Positions 24,147-36,200 of a stretch of DNA of 64,000 nucleotides are shown piece by piece. The position numbers were made by a program, and so were the translations under genes. The notes beneath the pieces are model-generated. The model worked only from the letters and a program-made list of their open reading frames with translations, was not told the DNA's origin and did not search any database. Within the stretch, counting starts at the first letter, position 1. Each line of letters opens with the position of its first letter. Source of the DNA: Siniperca chuatsi (lineage: Eukaryota > Chordata > Actinopteri > Centrarchiformes > Sinipercidae); assembly GCF_020085105.1 (NCBI RefSeq), contig NC_058042.1, positions 28,601,501 to 28,665,500 of the forward strand, read 5' to 3'.

Positions 24147-24926
24147 CATGCCAGTGAGTGAGGTGGCAGGTGAGGGGATACATTCTGCACCCTAGGTGTG
24201 AAACATAGCTGGAACTGGAGGGGTCAGCTGGAGGTGGACAGTAAATTTCATCTAATTGTAAGAGACTGACATTCCCAGAACGTAACAAAATTCAACAGAA
24301 CAACTTAAGAGAATTAATTGAATTCAGTTAAATTGTTGAAACAGGAAGTAGGGAACAGGAACTGACTGTTGACCTGGTGGGAATCTTGATAATATTCTAT
24401 TATTCCAGACCCCTAAAAAAAAACCTATCCATTGTCAATCTAAGTTATTCATCGGCCAAATCTCACTCAAGCCAAAGTGGATCATATTAAAGCATTAGTT
24501 CCAGAGACAATATGTGTGTCTTCTGTTAGCTGCCCTCTACTTTGACATCCAGATTAACCTGGTGGACAGTTCAGCAGAGTGTCTTTCACACCTCAGCCAG
24601 AGTAAACACATCCTCCTACTACCGGCACTTGCTCACACTTGCATGCTGCCATGTTTTTACAGCCCCCACACACACACACACACACAGCTGCCACTGACAT
24701 GGGAACAGTTATATTCAGCTCCCACTCACTGCTATCATGCCTGAAATATAGCATGTTTCTAGAAAGCAATCTGAGGTCAAGACTGTTTCAGAGCAAGAAT
24801 GACGCTGATTGAATTTGAATGTTTTCTGTTAGCCCTGACTCAGACCCACTGCCATCTTTACATGAGGACAACAGTGAAAATTCATAATGACATCCTCTGT
24901 GATTTCATTTTATACATTACATGTAT

Positions 24927-25732
24927 TTAAAGGTGTCAGGTCAGGTCAAGGAATAGGAAGAAATACGCATTTTTCGCTTTCTTGCCAAGAAAAAGATGAG
25001 AAGATCAATACCACTTCTCATGTTTGTACAGTAAATATAAAGCTATAAGCCAGCAGCCGTTTAGCCTAGCATAAAGACGGGTAACAGGGCGAAACAGCTA
25101 GCCTTGCTCTGTCCAAAAGTTAAAAACAAGTTAACTGTGCCCAGCCAGGAAATAGTCCGGCACATGACTCAGACCCACTGTCATTTTTACGGTTTCGGTA
25201 CGGATTAATCAAATGAAATATAACGTGTTAGTGAGATTTGTGTGTTCAGACAGAAAATGAAGCGTCAGTTGCGCAAAGTTTGCGTTTATTCGCCCCAAAC
25301 AGCCAATGTACCACCTGTACACAGTTAGCTATAAGCTGGCTAGCAAACACACACACACCATGTCTGTGGGAGTGTGGCTTTGTGTGTGTTTGTGTTCACG
25401 TCAGGCTCTGACTAAACTCAGAACTCACCAGCCAAGTTCTTTCTGTTATTTTACTCAAACTGAAACATTTTCAATTTGTGCGCATGCATCTTCGCGCCAA
25501 TTGGTGAATTCATGTCTTTCCATTGACTTTGTATGCAATCCCCCTGCCTCTAAAATTTGCTTCGCATGCTGTCTGAACACAGTCACAGGTGCAGATTTTA
25601 GGCAAATTTTCCTTTGGACAAAGCCAGGTTAGCTGTTTACCTTTTTCCCAGTCTTTATGCTAAGCTAAGCTTCTGGTTCTAGCTCTATACTTAATGTACA
25701 GATATGAGGGTGTTATTAATCTTCTCCTTTAA
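24927..25732. mobile_element. TTAA-flanked MITE with inverted arms
   Basis: The left arm (about 24985-25115) and right arm (about 25615-25732) are imperfect reverse complements sharing TAGCATAAAGAC and AAACAGCTA words. Outer ends are TTAA-AGG on the left and CCT-TTAA on the right. No transposase is encoded. A fragment of the same family is at 185-300. Confidence 0.65.
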
Positions 25733-25875
25733 CCTCCCATATTTCCCAGAATGTCAAAGTATTTCTTAAAGTCAAATCTGACATTCTCTAACATTCAACG
25801 TTTATAACTCATTTCAAATGTTCATTGCACATTCTGCATATTATTAATAAGGAAACTGGATCATAAGCCCTCAGC

Positions 25876-25881
25876 TTTATT
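25876..25881 (-). terminator. sv2b: Polyadenylation signal for sv2b
   Basis: AATAAA on the - strand about 1.24 kb downstream of the sv2b stop. The implied 3' UTR holds (CA)n at about 26010-26038 and (GT)n at about 26816-26835. Other AATAAA-like words exist, so the true 3' end is uncertain. Confidence 0.45.
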
Positions 25882-26008
25882 CAAGTCATGACGGAGCTAC
25901 TATTATACAACTAATATACACAGGTCTACAGTATGTACAACAACAAATATAGTATTGGTAGTCAGACTATTGAGTTTCAGTAAATTCACAGACGTGGATA
26001 ACAACCAC

Positions 26009-26039
<31 letters not shown>

Positions 26040-27117
26040 GCTCAGTCATGCCAAAAAAGTAACATGCTCCTTAGAAATCTTGACACGTGTTGTCAGAAAT
26101 GCAGCAGGTTCTGTAAAACTGTTCTTCTTCAGAACGTTAAAATGAGAGCATATCAAAACAGTTTTGAATCGTTCTCTTTTTTTAGAAAAAAGACGAAAAA
26201 ATAAATTCATTAACAAACAGAACAATTCCTTACACTTTGTCATGGCAGGATGTGACAGATAAGACTCTGATTCTACATTATCACCATCTACAGAACACAG
26301 CGCTACAGTTAGGAACAGACACAACGTCTCAGTCGAGGACAAGACGACAAACGGGGGGTTGAATCCGGTCGGCTGTTCAGGTTGGATTTGGATCAGCTGG
26401 GAGAAACAAACAGCTGTGGATTCAATAAAATAATAAAAAACTCCAACATATAATAAAATCCATGTTTATGTCTAGAGAGAACAAACCAAGCAACAACATG
26501 TGAACTAAAGAAGACTATACAGTATACACCACAGGACAGTGCAGAATAAATAAAGAATGGGTGAACGAAAGAGGCATTTTCTCTGAATAACAACACCAGC
26601 AGTAAAATCGCTGCTGAGCCTCGGCAGTGAATACAACAGGATTCAAATCCAATTCAAGTTATGACTAGTCCTCTTTCTTTCCTTTTTTTCCAACAGGGAA
26701 TGAAATCAAAGCACAACATGGTAACATGAACTACATCACCTTTCAAGTACAGACACAATTTCATCTCATATTAATCTTTCTTTTACACAAACCTTAAAAC
26801 AAATGTTGCTACACTGTGTGTGTGTGTGTGTGTGTTTGTGAATAGAGGATGGGCAGTAGATGACAAACAAGTTTTATACAATGTGACAGAAATGCTGGGC
26901 AGACTGAGGAGCTTACAGAGAGAATAAAAAGCAACCACAGGTTCACATAGGCAACCAGACAGGTTTTTCATTTTTAACCATATAACCATGGCAGACTCAT
27001 ACACACAGCTAACACAGCATGGCCTTTCTTCCTTGTCTTTCCATTTCAGTTTAAGCAGATACTTTCCCAAAACGCTATACTGTGGTTGAGGCCTGGAGGC
27101 TGCAGGAGTTTGGCTTT

Positions 27118-30100
27118 TCAAGAGAGGATTTTCTCCCGGGTTTCGGGCAGCTTGAGAGCTACCAGCCCTCCGCAGACGAGGGCGGCGAAGGCCAGGAAGA
27201 TGGGGATGATCTTAGTGATGCCGATGAAGGCTGCAAAGATGAAGCTGGCAATGATGGCCGCAAACTTACAAATCCCATTCAGGATACCGAACGCTGTCCC
27301 TCTGCAAAAGTAAAAAAGACAGAGAAAAATTAGATGCGCAACTTTACATGACCGATTGATGAATTGAATAGGTCATTTTTTTTCTTGGTGAGAGTGAATT
27401 GCTATCTGACTCAAGAATAAAAAATAAAAAAAATTGTGAAAATGCAAAAGTTGCAAGTGTGCCAGCAAAAAAGAAATCATCATATCAGATGACTTATTGT
27501 CTCTGTCCAGTTGAATGAGATTTCCTTTTAAATTCTTAGCTGAGAGGCAGAACTGTCCTGTAGTGAGTAGTGTGGAGTAGAGCATACCTTTTAGGGCAGA
27601 GGTTAAATTGGCATGCAGCTTTTAACAGAGGTGTTAAATTGACTGTTCACAAAGTCCCACCCCCCTTAGTTACTGTTGCTATGCTTGTCAAGCTTACTGT
27701 TCTGTTGTAATTAATAACCTAGCTAATTAATTAGTTAATGCTAACTCTGTGTGTTGGTTGAAACTCCGTCACCACGACTTTTGTGATTTGATGTTATACT
27801 ATTTGTTTTATTATTGTTATTATTATTGGCTTTTTGCCTTTATTTATAGTGCAGCAGAAGATAGACATAACATAACCCTGTTTGCTTACTGTAGAAAAAC
27901 ATGCTTGGACAGACAGGTTAGATGTATTACTGTTCATATATTGAAACAGTATGTTTCACTTTCACGAGAGAAAGGGTTTTGAGGATGAACTAACTGACGA
28001 GTTTGACAAACGTTACCTCCATCTTGGTTAATGCGTTCGGCTTGAGTCGCTGAGAGTGTAAACCTCTCCAAACCAAATAAAGAGCAGGACAGAGCTACTA
28101 ATGTTAAACTAATAAACTCTGATATAGTGGCATCTAGGCTCTCACACAGTGGATGTTTCAGTCCTGAATAGGGCTTTTTCAAACGCAACCCCACAAAATA
28201 ACGTGGTTAGCAAATGACATGCTGCTTGGCTTTGGAAGTAGCACTACCCTATATTGCTACTGTAGGTAGTAAGATAAACACAGATAAACACACTGTTTAA
28301 TTCTTCTCTTGTGTTTATGGTTTGGAAAGGTAAGAAAGACACCCCCCGTCAGATGCTTTAGATACAGATTATCTCTCTTACCACTTCCTCATGCACACCA
28401 CTTCTAAATGTGTAGAAATTCAAAGCTTGGCAAGCCTGCGGTGCTTAGTTACAGTTGCTAAGCTATGATTGGACATTTGCTGTTTGGGTGAGGGGTTTAG
28501 CGAATGGTTAATTGGAACAAACCTTACAGGGAAGAGGTAGAGATGAACTGGACCTTTTACCAGTGGGATGGAGTTGGACTGTACCCTTTATTTATTTATG
28601 TTTTCGAAACATATTTTTGGGAGGCTTTTTTGTTGTTGTTGCCTTTATTGGATAGAGACAGAGACAGGAAACAAGGGGAGGGGAATGACATGCAACAAAG
28701 GTCGACAGTTGCGACAGTGTGGCCACGTGGCATGCGCTGTAACCGTTTGGCTACCAAGGTGCTCCAACTGTACCTTTTAGAGGAGGGATAGAGTTCCACA
28801 GAAATGACCTCTAGTCCGTTCCAGGCTGCCACGCTGGCGCCATAGAAGAGACACTGCCAACATATTACAGCTCCTTGACTGAAACTTAGCAGCAACAGAA
28901 AAGTACAGGCAGACGACACCAACATAGAACCACCTAGAAAGAGAGAAACAGGTTTGGCAAAAACTACACAAAAGACCCACCTCTCCAGGGTTACTGTACT
29001 TATACTGCATGTACATTTTCTGCTGATCTCACCTATTATTCTGATCCTTCCTATCTTGTCCATGAACAATGCTGAGACGATGTTGCCCGGCAGCACAGCC
29101 AAACTTCCCAGGAAGCTGACCAGATAGATGACGATGTCGTTCTCATCCTGGAAGTTCAGATGGCAGCCTTTCTTCGGGTGGAGGAAGGTGGTGTTCTCCA
29201 TTCGACAGTCTTTGAACTTTTCCTGCCAGAGGTCTGGAGAGAACAGAGGGATATAAAAGGAGGCGATGCTAACAGTTTTTGGTTTATATTTTACACTAGG
29301 CTGTAAACAGAAGATTTCTCCTCTTAGTGCTGAAGGACTAACATGATGTAAAGTGTTAATGCTTTTGACTAAGATGACTATTTTAGGGCAGCATTAATGT
29401 TTTAATATATATTTTATGCCATTAATTAGTTGAGTTTATTGAGCCCCAGACTTTAAGGAACCAGCAGTGTAAAAGCGCTATAACAATTTTATTACAATCA
29501 TTCATACTAATTTACCTGTGTTATAGAAGACAGTGTTTTTGATGGTGCAATTCTCAAAGAATGTGTTGGTTGACTTGACATCCTCAAAGTAGCAGTTTTC
29601 AAACAGAGAGTCCTCAAACTTCACAGACCTAATCTCAATGTTTTCAAACCTAAATGAAAGGAAAGAAATCTCATCAAGCAGTAGTATAAAAGTGAATACA
29701 AATATAATAGAGGAGCGGTGTTGAGGAAACGTACTTGTCATGGATGTACTCTCCCTCGCGGTGGATCTGGTTGACCAGAGAGAAGTTGAAGTGAAAACGT
29801 TCGACCCGTTCTCGGTGGAACACTCGGACCTTGGACTCGTACTCCTCATACTGCATGTATTTGATCATATCGGGGAACCACACTCCCAGTCCGTGGTAAC
29901 TGATACACATAGAAACATACAAACCTGAGCACATGAAAGCAAAATGATCTGCATAGCTAGATACTATCACAGGGGTACGTGATAAAATGTGTTGTTGTAT
30001 TTTTGTGATTTGGGCCTTTAACATTACCAGTGACTAACAAATATCCACTTTCAAAATATTCTAAAAATGCATGATTTGATTGCAAATCTTCCAGTAAGGA

Positions 30101-30262
30101 TATAAGTGTATTCTACTAGGATGTTTTTGCCTCAAATCTCAAGCTGAATAGCATTGTTGCTACCTGAAGGCCAAGCAGAACCAGACAATAACCAGGAAGA
30201 GGCCTTGCAGTCTGAGCTCTGGAGCTGAGAGTGACATTATGTTAGCCATCACCTGAAAGAGG

Positions 30263-30295
<33 letters not shown>

Positions 30296-33200
30296 TTAAG
30301 ATAGACATGCAAGGTCTGCAGGAAAAAGGGGATGAAAACACATTCAGCTTAAGTAAGACAAACGCAAAGTTAATTTTCTATTCTGTTTTAGTGTAGTGTA
30401 GGAGTGATCTGCAGACCTGTTGCAGCATGGTCATGTGTCTGACGGTCCAGCGCTGGAAGGCGGTTCCAGTGTCACTCTGGATCTCTATGAACTCGTCCTC
30501 CTGAGTTTGTGGAGTCTTGATGTTGGTCGCCTTCACAAAGAGAGAGGAGTTTAGACATACAAACAATAACTTACAATTACCCTTCATTGCATGACTGTTT
30601 CAAGAGACATTCGGAACATATTAGTTCATTGAAAGATTTTTAAACAGGGTTTAATGAAAACCTGAAAAATTATATTTAGGAAAGAAAACTACATACTACA
30701 TACTTTAAATAATTCAAATTGCAAGCTGTCTTTCTCAGGGCGTCTGTGTAACATTTACACTGATATTTAAACATGTGGTGCTCATAAGGCCACCTAATAA
30801 TGTTCAAAAAGTTGAGTTTATTGTCATTGCACAACAGCAGTGCCCTGGCCACCTAAATGCACTGCAGCCGTAATGGTATTAATTACACTTGTGCTTTTCC
30901 TGCTAGGGCATGTCAAAATTGTGCATACTGGCCTGCTATCATGGCTTACAGTTGAATGGAACATTGCAATAGTTTATGTTATTTGTGACAGCTGAGGACC
31001 AGATGTAACAGCCTCTAGTCACATTTGTTTAGTTAATGAACTGCTAAATTAGATAATTGATGGTGAGTGATTGGGCAAAACAGCAGTGTTGTTATAAATA
31101 TAGGCTTACAGTGAAGACTCTCTCTGGCTCCCCCTTGGCCTTCCAGTTGGTGTCGTGAACTTGTCGCAGGATCATCCACGCCTCATCATGTCGGGCATTC
31201 TGAAAAAAAAAAAAAAACCCCAACCCACATACATACAAGCTATTATCTATGAATGTCTGCATAACCAATTTCAAGAGTGTTCTGTGAAACCTCTCGGGGT
31301 TTGTAGCACATTTATTTCCCACATACAGTGTAGTCAGATACAGTTGAGTGACAATGTTCCCATGAGGTCTGCCTCTTATCAGGTGGGGAAATGTGTGATA
31401 GTTCGGGGGTGTGATATGAACATGTTGGAGCAGCCCTGCTGTAACATACAAATACAATACCACATGTGGTTAAAGGTCTGACAATGTCCTGGATAAGAAA
31501 CAGGGGTGGGTGGTGTTCTGGTGGCGCCTTAGCAGCCTTTCGCTACCTTTGCACAGCAGTGGGATGTTGCTGTGGTAGCTGATGACTCGACATTTTTAAC
31601 CAATCACAGCTTCATGTTTACTACAATACACTGACATGATGCATATTAGGATAGGGAGTGTATGTCTCAATATTTTTGTGGTTATTCTTAATCTATCCTG
31701 TATTAGCAGTAGAGATAAATGTGTTTTTATGTTTTGCAGTTGAAGAAGACAATAAAACCTAACATATTTTAATCTTGTGTGTTTTAATCTGGCGACATTG
31801 GATCTGACCTCCAGGAGGAAACGAGGGCTCTCCGGCATGAAGATGACTCCGACAAGTGCAGCCAGCGCCGGGAAGAGACACACGAGAATAAATAATCTCC
31901 AACTGTGGATCTGGAACTCTGTACCGATGGCGAAGCCCCAGCCTGGAAAACCATGCGGTAAAGAGCATGTTAATATTTCATACATTACTGTAGTGCAACA
32001 AAACACACGACTTTACTGTTGCAAAACTTATTTTATGCACCAATGTGTCTATTTTTGCATGAGTCATTTTCTAAATTATTTTTCAATTCCTGATGGTGGC
32101 AAAATGTTTACTTATGTTAATGTGAATTATTCATATTTAATTGCTGGGAAAGCTTCTCACAATGAGGCATATTAGCAAGCATAAAAGGGAGTTAAGAAAT
32201 CCATTTAGCCAGATCCTGCTGTTCATGCAGACTGAGAAGAAAAAAGTCCCACATATCAAACAACAAAATGCAGTGAATTAAAATTCGATAAGAGTGAAAT
32301 AATAAGTATATTATCTCTGTCTTCTGAATTTATTCACAGTATGTTTGTGTGCCCTCATGTGTGTCTACATACTGTACATGTGTGTGTCTGGTTATGCGAG
32401 TCAGCGTTATACCATAGTGAGGGATGATTCCCCAGGCGGTGAAGGAGGCGTACAGGCCTCCCAGCATCCAGAACATGCAGAGCCAGCTCAGGTGTTCTCC
32501 ACGTTTATCCATCTGCAGGAACTCGGTGAAGTAGGTATAAACTATCGGGATGGAGCCGCCAATTCTGGGGAAGGAATCGCAAGACGAATCCATCTTTTTA
32601 AAATATTTATAGAGACTTTTATTTTGTCCATCATCCTCTGAGGATTTAGAGGATCTTCTGCTGTGATATCTGGTCTTTGACATGTTAACTATTGGTTAAT
32701 GTTAGTGATGTAGGATTGTAAGCTCATTACTCTGATGACTTTACTGGAAGTATCTTTTTTTAAAAGGTTGGTTCACCCAAATGACACAAAAATGTACATT
32801 CTCACTTACTACTGATATCTAGCTATGCCGATACTTGTGGTTTCATTTGTATGTCTGTCTCTGCCTCCACCCCAACACATTGGAGGTGCATGGAAATAAT
32901 TTGCAGTGCTCAAAACATTAAATATAACATATAAAAGACTCAACAACAATGCGTCTTTAGACGCAATTCCCCGGATACAGACCTTGCTGTGAACAGTTTT
33001 CCTTGGAACTACTTTCTACTGAAGAAATAGTTCCTATGAAAACTGATGACAGCACCTTTTTGTAACTTGGGTAAACTGACTCTTTCAGACCAAATAAATA
33101 GCCAACTTAAACTTGTTTAAACAGACTTAAAAAAAAAACAGTGAGAAAATAACCATATATGTGCAGCAGAGAAGTCACATTACATGAAGGTCAGCAAAAC

Positions 33201-36200
33201 TCTTAGCAATACCACTACAGTACGCTTAACATCGAGACAATCATTGGCATTTTAGAAGTTTCCCTATGTTTTTGTTATGATGAGAAACCTTATACGGGGG
33301 TGTGCAGTCTGCCTGCTCTTTATGTTTTGTGAAGCCAGCAAAATGGGCACAGATCTTCTGCAGATGTGAGTGTTAATGACTAACATGGGGCTCATTATCA
33401 CAGTGAATCGGCAACAGCTGAACGTTTTATTTTGGTGACCTTGTATTTTTTGGCTTAGAAAAAAGCTCAAACATCAATATTGCAGGTCTGGGTACACTCA
33501 GGCTGCAATCATTGTCAAAAGAAATGTGTCTTTGAAAGTTGCAAAATCAATTTGTGCACAGCACAAAAGTGCTGGCGACAGCAGGAAATCAGCAATAAAA
33601 CTCAAATTAAAAACAAGGAAAGAGTGTTATTCACTTGTTTTAAGTGGTATAATAAAGAAATGCCTATACCTCAAGCTGTTCCTAAAGATCCACACTTTTA
33701 ATGGAAGTGCTACCCATTACTCATCTTACTTAAATGTCATGTATCTTATTTTGGACATATCTTCCAATACACATATAGGGATGTGCATTTTCCCCTAAAT
33801 GTTAGAGACGCGCTCGCTTCCACTAAAAGGATTATCTATGGAAAAGGTCAGTCATAATAAAAGCCTGTCGATGAGCGAGGCCTGTGGATGTACATGTGAA
33901 CATAAATGTGTCTCACCCAAAGCCGGAGCAGAACCTGAAGAAGAGGAAGAAGCCATAGCCCTGAGCGAAGCAGGACAGGAAGGAGAAGACCAGGTCGATG
34001 GTCAAGACGTAGATCAGACACTTCCTCCTCCCCATCTTATCACACAGACCCCCCCACACCAACGCCCCCACCATCATGGCTACATACACCAGCAGACCTG
34101 CAAATACACACACACAAACACAAACCTCATTTGGAGGCATTTGACCTTTACACTTAGTCAAGTTACATGTTTTACTCCCATAATGCGCACTTGACCTCAT
34201 TGAAACACACAGTGTAGACTCTACAGATACTATTTGCATGCATACACATACACACAAACATCATTGGAAGGAATAACTATAGTGGAGCTGTAATTGAAGT
34301 GTCCGGATTTCCACAAGGGGGCTTCCTTTACCCTTGTATGAACACAGGAATAGAGAATAGAGGAAGAGAGAAATCATCACACTTTGTTCTGTAATTCAGT
34401 GTGACGCATCCTTACATGCGTGCCCTGATCAACATTTCCAAATATTCATAATGACGTACCGAGAAAATATATTTAGGATGATAATAGCATTCCCAGAAAG
34501 CTGACTGAGAAATAATGGTCATACTGATTTTGAGGCGTCTTAGATTGCTTCACTTCCACAATATTCACCTTCCATGTTTTTAAATCTGCTTTCAGCTTTG
34601 CTCACATGCGATACGTGTTGCTCCAGTTGTCTTGTCAGAGCTTTCTTTCTTGACATTTTATTGTTACTTTGATTACATGCAAAAATAATTTTCTCCCATT
34701 TTACCTGCAGATTCCTACTCATGTCACAGCATGTCTAGCCTATCCCAGCATTCACTAGGCAGGAGGTCTACTCTGCCCTTTGTTTTCATCGTAAGGCAAC
34801 ACTCCTTAAGAGGGACCAACTATGCTGCCCATTACTGCAACAAGAAGATAATAATGATTATGTACTTCTGTTTTATGTCTCTGGGGAGAGTAATATGCTC
34901 TCCCATGCTGTCGGTGTCAGGACTCAAACCTACAACTTCGGCCATCCTCTTCACAGTGTTGTTTAAACTTTTAGACCCATACCTCCTGCGTGCTCTGTTT
35001 TTACTACACACAGCCCTAATTACAGTGCGACTAAGCAGCTTAACAGCACGTGGAGCCATAGTGTGCACCTTCCCTGTGGATTACTAGACTATACAAATGC
35101 TCCGGCGCTCCACACGCCAAGCTGCACATCCCTAACTCATTCAACAAGAGACTCCCCAGGGCACCGGGAGACAAAGAGTGAAGGCTAACATGTCACCTAA
35201 TATCTTGGCCATGTTGTTGCCTAAGGCCACGTATATGCCTTTGATATGTACATGGACAGGTTGACAGGGTGGCCTTGTGATTAGAAAGCCTGTCCTTCAG
35301 ATCAAGGCCCAGGATCAACCCCTGCAGCAACAAGCTATCTGCCTGTTAAAGTGTCCTTGAGCACAGTGAAGACACTGAATCCCTGGAGGGGAAAGAAATC
35401 TTTTTTTTTTTATTGTAGACTTAAAATTGAAAGCACTGTTAGTGCATTTAGCACACCAAGATGAAGTGACAATGAATCGATTCACAACAAACAATATGTA
35501 CTGTCTAAAGAAACACTAACCCTGTGTACATAATTATAACAGATGTGAGGCTTTTCTGTATGTGTAGATGACTGTCACCAGATACAAGAAATTAAGCTCA
35601 CCACTACATTTCTTTACTTAAACAACAGGGTAACATGTGAATATAACATGTGAGTTTTATGAATACTGAACAATGGACACCTGGCAGCGTTTTTCCAAAA
35701 TGGTTTAACAGTGAAAAGCTTTAAAGTAATAATCTGCTCCATTTTCCTATTATGTCAGTTCTGATATTCTCTATCTCAGATTGACTAAAACAGCACTGAC
35801 TGAATTTGTAGCCAGTGAAGGAAAGTTGTGGCCTGGAGCCGGTTGCACCAGTTGTTCATGAGTTCAGACTTAGCCGAGTTATAACGTAACGTGTTTACCA
35901 AGTGGACATTTTATGCATCACTAATTTAAAATAGGATGCACTAACTGAACCAACTGACAAAACTAATGTTAGCAGCTGATATATTACAAGCTAACGGTTA
36001 GCTTGCTAATATTTTACTTGTTTAGATTTAACAGAGTAAAAGTAAAGAGGTGGAGAGAGAGGTAAATTAATGGGATATGGTCAACACATCTGACCTGACA
36101 CTTGTCAGACAAAAGTGTGTTTTATGATGATGTAAACTCGAAAGACATTAATTTATAATCAACAAAAATAAAACAGCAGCCTATATCTCATATTACAAAA

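Larger units (their letters stand above)
20040..24900. other. Intergenic region upstream of mesp gene 2
   Basis: No exon of any gene recognised. A T-box half site TCACACCT (20801-20808), AGGCGTGA (21282-21289) and the T-box cluster at 21472-21530 suggest distal control sequence for mesp gene 2. Farther right are a (GT)n run near 24091-24142, a short (CA)n run near 24666, and otherwise AT-rich DNA. Open frames here are short and show no family features. Confidence 0.55.
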
